Source of the DNA: JANSYP01 sp039184415
GTDB taxonomy: Bacteria; Pseudomonadota; Alphaproteobacteria; Rhodobacterales; Rhodobacteraceae
Direction: 5' to 3'
Length of the DNA: 9,739 bases
Assembly: GCA_039184415.1 (NCBI GenBank)
Contig: JBCDBB010000149.1
Location: 1-9,739 of the forward strand
In this document: piece by piece, positions 7,590 through 9,739 of the stretch
Layout: every line of letters starts with the position of its first letter
How positions within the stretch are numbered: the stretch's first letter is position 1
Program-made: the position numbers and the translations under genes
Notes under the pieces: model-generated
Seen by the model: only the letters and a program-made list of their open reading frames with translations
Told to the model about the DNA's origin: nothing
Databases searched by the model: none

Positions 7590-8912
7590 GTGAAGCGCCA
7601 GCGCCGCCAGCTGCGCCGCCTGCAAAGCGCGCGCGTCGCATCCGCACGCGCGGCCCGTTTGGCAGCAGCGGGGCTGCCTGTGTCCCCACTCGCCCCGGTC
7701 GGCGGGTTCCCGAGGATCCCTCCGGTCGCCGGGGTGCGTCTTGCCGCGGCGGCGGCAGGCGTGCGCTACGCAGGGCGCGATGACGTCATGCTTGCCGTTC
7801 TGGACCCCGGCAGCGTTCTGGCAGCCGTCACCACACGGTCGGCCACCCGCGCCGCCCCGGTGCTCGACATCGAAGCCAAACTGGCCGATCCTGTGTCCGG
7901 CGACCTTGGTGCCGCCTTCATCGTCAATGCCGGAAACGCCAACGCCTTTACAGGCACGAACGGACGTGACGCTGTCGCGGCGGTGACCCGTGCGGTCGCG
8001 GATGCGACCGGGCTGCCCGAGGGCCGCGTTCTGTCCTGCTCCACCGGCGTGATCGGAGAGAAACTGCCCGAAGAGCGGATCACCGCGGCCATCGGTGGTC
8101 TCGCGGCTTCGCTCAGCCCGGACGCCTGGGAGGCCGCCGCGGGCGCGATCATGACGACCGACACATTCCGAAAGGGCGCGTGGCAACACATCGAAACGAA
8201 TTCAGGGCCGGTGACTCTGGCCGGGTTCGCCAAGGGCTCCGGCATGATCGCCCCGGACATGGCCACAATGCTGGTCTTTCTCTTCACCGATGCGCGCCTC
8301 TCGCAGGGCCTGCTGCAAACCCTTGTGTCCGAAGCGGTGAGCCGTAGCTTCAACTGCATCACGGTGGACAGCGATACCTCAACCTCCGACACGCTGCTGA
8401 TGGCTGCGACCGGACAGGCCGGCCCGGTTCTGGACAGCGATGCCGACGCGCGGGAGGCTTTCGCCACCGCGCTCGAAGCGCTCATGACCGATCTCGCTCA
8501 GCAGGTGGTACGGGACGGCGAAGGTTCGACAAAGCTCATTACCATCGAGGTGAGCGGCGCCGCAGACGACGAAGACGCCAGGCGCGTCGGACTCGCGACC
8601 GCCAATTCGCCCCTGGTCAAGACCGCCATCGCCGGCGAGGATCCCAACTGGGGCCGGATCGTGATGGCCGTCGGCAAATCCGGCGCTGAGGCCGACCGAG
8701 ACCGGCTGTCCATCCGCTTCGGCGATATTGAGGTCGCGCGCGATGGCTGGGTGTCGCCGGACTACCGGGAAGCCGACGGCGCAGCCTACATGCGCCGTCA
8801 GGAGATCGAGATCGGGATCGATCTGGGGCTCTCCGGCAGTGGAACCGCCCGCGTCTGGACCTGTGATCTTTCCCACGGCTACATCAGCATCAACGCGGAT
8901 TACCGTTCGTGA
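7590..8912 (+). CDS. argJ: Bifunctional glutamate N-acetyltransferase / amino-acid N-acetyltransferase ArgJ
   Basis: Moves the acetyl group from N-acetylornithine to glutamate, recycling acetyl in arginine biosynthesis. In bifunctional members it also acetylates glutamate from acetyl-CoA. The family is made as a precursor that cuts itself before a conserved Thr. Here that site is in GMIAPDMATML, with Thr226 as the nucleophile of the beta chain. Other family blocks are VSPLAP, GVRYAGRDDVMLAVL, the N-A-G-N-A-N-A-F-T-G region, CSTGVIGE, TTDTFRK, FNCITVDSDTSTSDT, and NSPLVKTAIAGEDPNWGRI. The C terminus TCDLSHGYISINADYRS is complete. The GTG at 7590 gives 440 residues with an Arg/Ala-rich N-terminal extension of about 30 residues. 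A second in-frame GTG at 7680 starts exactly at VSPLAP, would give 410 residues, and would place the Thr at 196, closer to usual. The 3' end overlaps mutT by 4 bp. The function call is secure; the start is not. Confidence 0.97.
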   Translation: MKRQRRQLRRLQSARVASARAARLAAAGLPVSPLAPVGGFPRIPPVAGVRLAAAAAGVRYAGRDDVMLAVLDPGSVLAAVTTRSATRAAPVLDIEAKLADPVSGDLGAAFIVNAGNANAFTGTNGRDAVAAVTRAVADATGLPEGRVLSCSTGVIGEKLPEERITAAIGGLAASLSPDAWEAAAGAIMTTDTFRKGAWQHIETNSGPVTLAGFAKGSGMIAPDMATMLVFLFTDARLSQGLLQTLVSEAVSRSFNCITVDSDTSTSDTLLMAATGQAGPVLDSDADAREAFATALEALMTDLAQQVVRDGEGSTKLITIEVSGAADDEDARRVGLATANSPLVKTAIAGEDPNWGRIVMAVGKSGAEADRDRLSIRFGDIEVARDGWVSPDYREADGAAYMRRQEIEIGIDLGLSGSGTARVWTCDLSHGYISINADYRS

Positions 8913-9307
8913 CACTGGTGCTCGTGTCCGCGGTGGCATTGGTGGACACCGATGGCCGTGTGCTGCTGACCCAGCGGCCCGAAGGGAAATCCATGGCCGG
9001 ACTGTGGGAGTTTCCCGGAGGCAAGGTCGAACCCGGCGAGACACCCGAAGTCGCGCTGATCCGTGAACTGCAGGAAGAGCTCGGCATCGCCACCTGGGAC
9101 TCCTGCCTGGCGCCACTGACCTTTGCCAGCCACAGCTATGAGAGCTTTCACCTTCTCATGCCTCTCTTCGTATGCCGGAAATGGCAGGGCATACCCAGCC
9201 CGCGCGAAGGCCAGACCCTTGCCTGGGCGCTCCCCGGGCAGCTGGGTGACTACGCCATGCCCCCTGCGGATCTGCCCTTGCTGCCGGCGCTGCGGGAGCT
9301 GCTGTAG
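8909..9307 (+). CDS. mutT: MutT-type Nudix hydrolase, probable 8-oxo-dGTP diphosphatase
   Basis: Likely cleans oxidised guanine nucleotides from the pool (8-oxo-dGTP to 8-oxo-dGMP plus pyrophosphate), preventing A:T to C:G transversions. The 132-residue protein matches the usual MutT length of about 130. The Nudix box Gx5Ex7REUxEExGU is complete: Gly38, Glu44, Arg52, Glu53, Leu54, Glu56, Glu57, Gly59, Ile60. The preceding LLTQRPEGKSMAGLWEFPGGK segment is typical of the MutT branch, which favours this substrate over other Nudix substrates. The GTG start at 8909 overlaps the argJ TGA (GTGA), indicating translational coupling in a parvulin-argJ-mutT operon. There is no full ribosome binding site of its own. 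argJ-mutT linkage is, as I recall, common in Rhodobacterales. Substrate specificity is inferred from the motif and length, not proven. Confidence 0.92.
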   Translation: MTLVLVSAVALVDTDGRVLLTQRPEGKSMAGLWEFPGGKVEPGETPEVALIRELQEELGIATWDSCLAPLTFASHSYESFHLLMPLFVCRKWQGIPSPREGQTLAWALPGQLGDYAMPPADLPLLPALRELL

Positions 9308-9493
9308 CCCCGAAATTGCGCCAGACGGTCACATGGGAACCAAGACTTTGGTCGCAGCTGCGTAAATTTTCTATGTAATTTGCCCAAAAAAATGGCGAAA
9401 AATCAGACTACTTGATGATTTTGTTAGTGTAATATGAATGTTTATTAACTATATTGACGGTACGTTGATCTCACTGTTGGGGAGGAGATGAAC
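9308..9493 (+). promoter_or_regulatory. Non-coding, AT-rich promoter/leader region before the small gene
   Basis: No gene seen. Bases 9363-9455 are only about 24% G+C by hand count, against a G+C-rich background. The first part has two small inverted repeats after mutT: ACCAA-GACT-TTGGT (9339-9352) and the palindrome CGCAGCTGCG (9353-9362), followed by TAAATTTT. Together these may be a weak mutT terminator. Promoter-like elements are TATATT at 9450-9455 (5 of 6 to the -10 consensus, no clear -35 at standard spacing) and TTGTTA (9421) with TATTAA (9443) at 16-base spacing. TTGA occurs at 9412, 9454 and 9465, the last two exactly 11 bp apart. A strong GGAGG (9481-9485) serves the ATG at 9494. 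The exact promoter is undecided. Confidence 0.5.
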
Positions 9494-9631
9494 ATGCTGA
9501 AGACCATCTCACTGGGAAGTTGTATCTCGGTACAAGGCACGTTTATCCACGCGCTTGAGAACGGCAAGATTGCCGTGCGCGTCGGCAAACGGGTTTTTGA
9601 GGGGTTTCCGGTTGTTCGCAGTCCTGCGTAG
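9494..9631 (+). CDS. Small 45-residue protein of unknown function
   Basis: Function not recognised. The ATG at 9494 has a near-perfect Shine-Dalgarno GGAGG (9481-9485) at 8-base spacing. An in-frame ATG at 9488 sits too close to it. The product begins MLKTISLGSCISVQG and ends in VFEGFPVVRSPA. It is slightly basic, has one Cys (residue 10) and reads as alternating beta-strand-like segments (ISVQGTFIHA, GKIAVRVGKRVFEGFPVV), with no membrane segment or signal peptide. It looks real because of the strong ribosome site, the AT-rich upstream promoter region and its own terminator at 9657-9691. From memory similar short conserved hypothetical proteins occur in Rhodobacterales, but I cannot verify that. 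Codon use is less biased to G/C at third positions than in neighbouring genes (ttt, att, gta, agt). A small single-domain binding protein is possible but unsupported. Confidence 0.7.
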   Translation: MLKTISLGSCISVQGTFIHALENGKIAVRVGKRVFEGFPVVRSPA

Positions 9632-9636
9632 CAACC
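9610..9636 (+). other. Hairpin spanning the stop codon of the small gene
   Basis: GGTTG (9610-9614) pairs with CAACC (9632-9636). Inside it CGCA (9617-9620) pairs with TGCG (9625-9628) around the loop GTCC. The TAG stop (9629-9631) lies in the internal loop. An alternative outer pairing is GGGGTT (9601-9606) with AACCCC (9633-9638). The pairing is seen directly. Whether it protects the message, slows ribosomes at the stop or has no role is unknown. Confidence 0.45.
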
Positions 9637-9656
9637 CCATAGGCCTCTGAAATTAC

Positions 9657-9691
9657 AAAGCCGCGCGCCTTTGGCACGCGGCTTTCGTTTT
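9657..9691 (+). terminator. Rho-independent terminator after the small gene
   Basis: AAAGCCGCG (9657-9665) pairs perfectly with CGCGGCTTT (9677-9685). Inside, after one C/A mismatch, GCC pairs with GGC around a TTT loop (9670-9672). The stem is followed by CGTTTT to 9691, so the T-tract is TTTCGTTTT. It lies 25 bp after the small gene's stop and would end a transcript of roughly 230 bases. The A-run on the 5' arm would also allow some function on the opposite strand. Confidence 0.85.
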
Positions 9692-9701
9692 CGGAGGACC
9701 T

Positions 9702-9739
9702 TTGAAACGCGTTTTCGAGAAGGTGGCGCGTCTGGCGCC
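9702..9739 (+). CDS. Possible start of another gene, cut by the window edge
   Basis: A good Shine-Dalgarno GGAGG (9693-9697) is followed 4 bases later by a TTG at 9702 opening a frame that reads MKRVFEKVARLA with no stop to the window edge. A GTG at 9723 in the same frame is another possible start. Twelve residues are too few to identify a protein, and the short spacing and TTG start make this tentative. The terminator directly upstream suggests it would be read through from that terminator or from a promoter embedded in it. Confidence 0.35.
   Translation, partial: MKRVFEKVARLA

Noticed and set aside
9412..9425. FNR-type box (TTGAT-N4-ATCAA) in the AT-rich region
   Set aside because: Only the left half matches. 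The right half reads TTGTT.
9308..9493. tRNA or other structural RNA in the region after mutT
   Set aside because: No cloverleaf arms, no T-loop GTTC pattern and no CCA-type end. Only short inverted repeats are present.

Overview
The window is a compact, G+C-rich chromosomal segment carrying only housekeeping-type genes and no mobile elements, RNA genes or CRISPR. The protein sequences (DnaK ending in a DADFEDLNDD-type tail, a SecA beginning LGLGTLTKKVFGT, an ArgJ with the VSPLAP...FP start) and the gene order point to an alphaproteobacterium, most likely of the order Rhodobacterales (Roseobacter/Rhodobacter group). That placement comes from recognition of the sequences, not from a search.

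Region 1 (1-3171, + strand): the 3' part of dnaK, then dnaJ, then radC. dnaK and dnaJ encode the Hsp70 chaperone and its J-domain partner. They are separated by 76 bp that hold a strong hairpin. radC follows dnaJ after a 45-bp spacer. Region 2 (3173-6549, - strand): secA, the ATPase motor of the Sec export pathway. Its 3' end overlaps a gene for a small exported protein of unknown function, whose stop codon lies 1 bp from the radC stop. A good sigma70-type promoter for secA lies in the 187-bp divergent region. Region 3 (6737-9307, + strand): a tight operon of a periplasmic parvulin-type prolyl isomerase, argJ (arginine biosynthesis) and a MutT-type Nudix hydrolase. The first two genes are 4 bp apart, and the second and third overlap by 4 bp.

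Region 4 (9308-9739): a leader of about 185 bp, part of which is only about 24% G+C, precedes a 45-codon gene. That gene has a strong ribosome binding site, a hairpin across its stop codon and its own rho-independent terminator. A Shine-Dalgarno sequence and the first codons of a further gene may lie at the right edge. This short, self-contained transcription unit is the least understood part of the window.

Functionally, export (SecA), folding of exported proteins (the parvulin) and cytoplasmic folding (DnaK/DnaJ) lie side by side. ArgJ and MutT appear to share the parvulin transcript. I saw no convincing evidence of an undescribed multigene system. The better leads are the small-protein unit at 9360-9691, the unknown secreted protein after secA, and the Arg-rich N-terminal extension of ArgJ.
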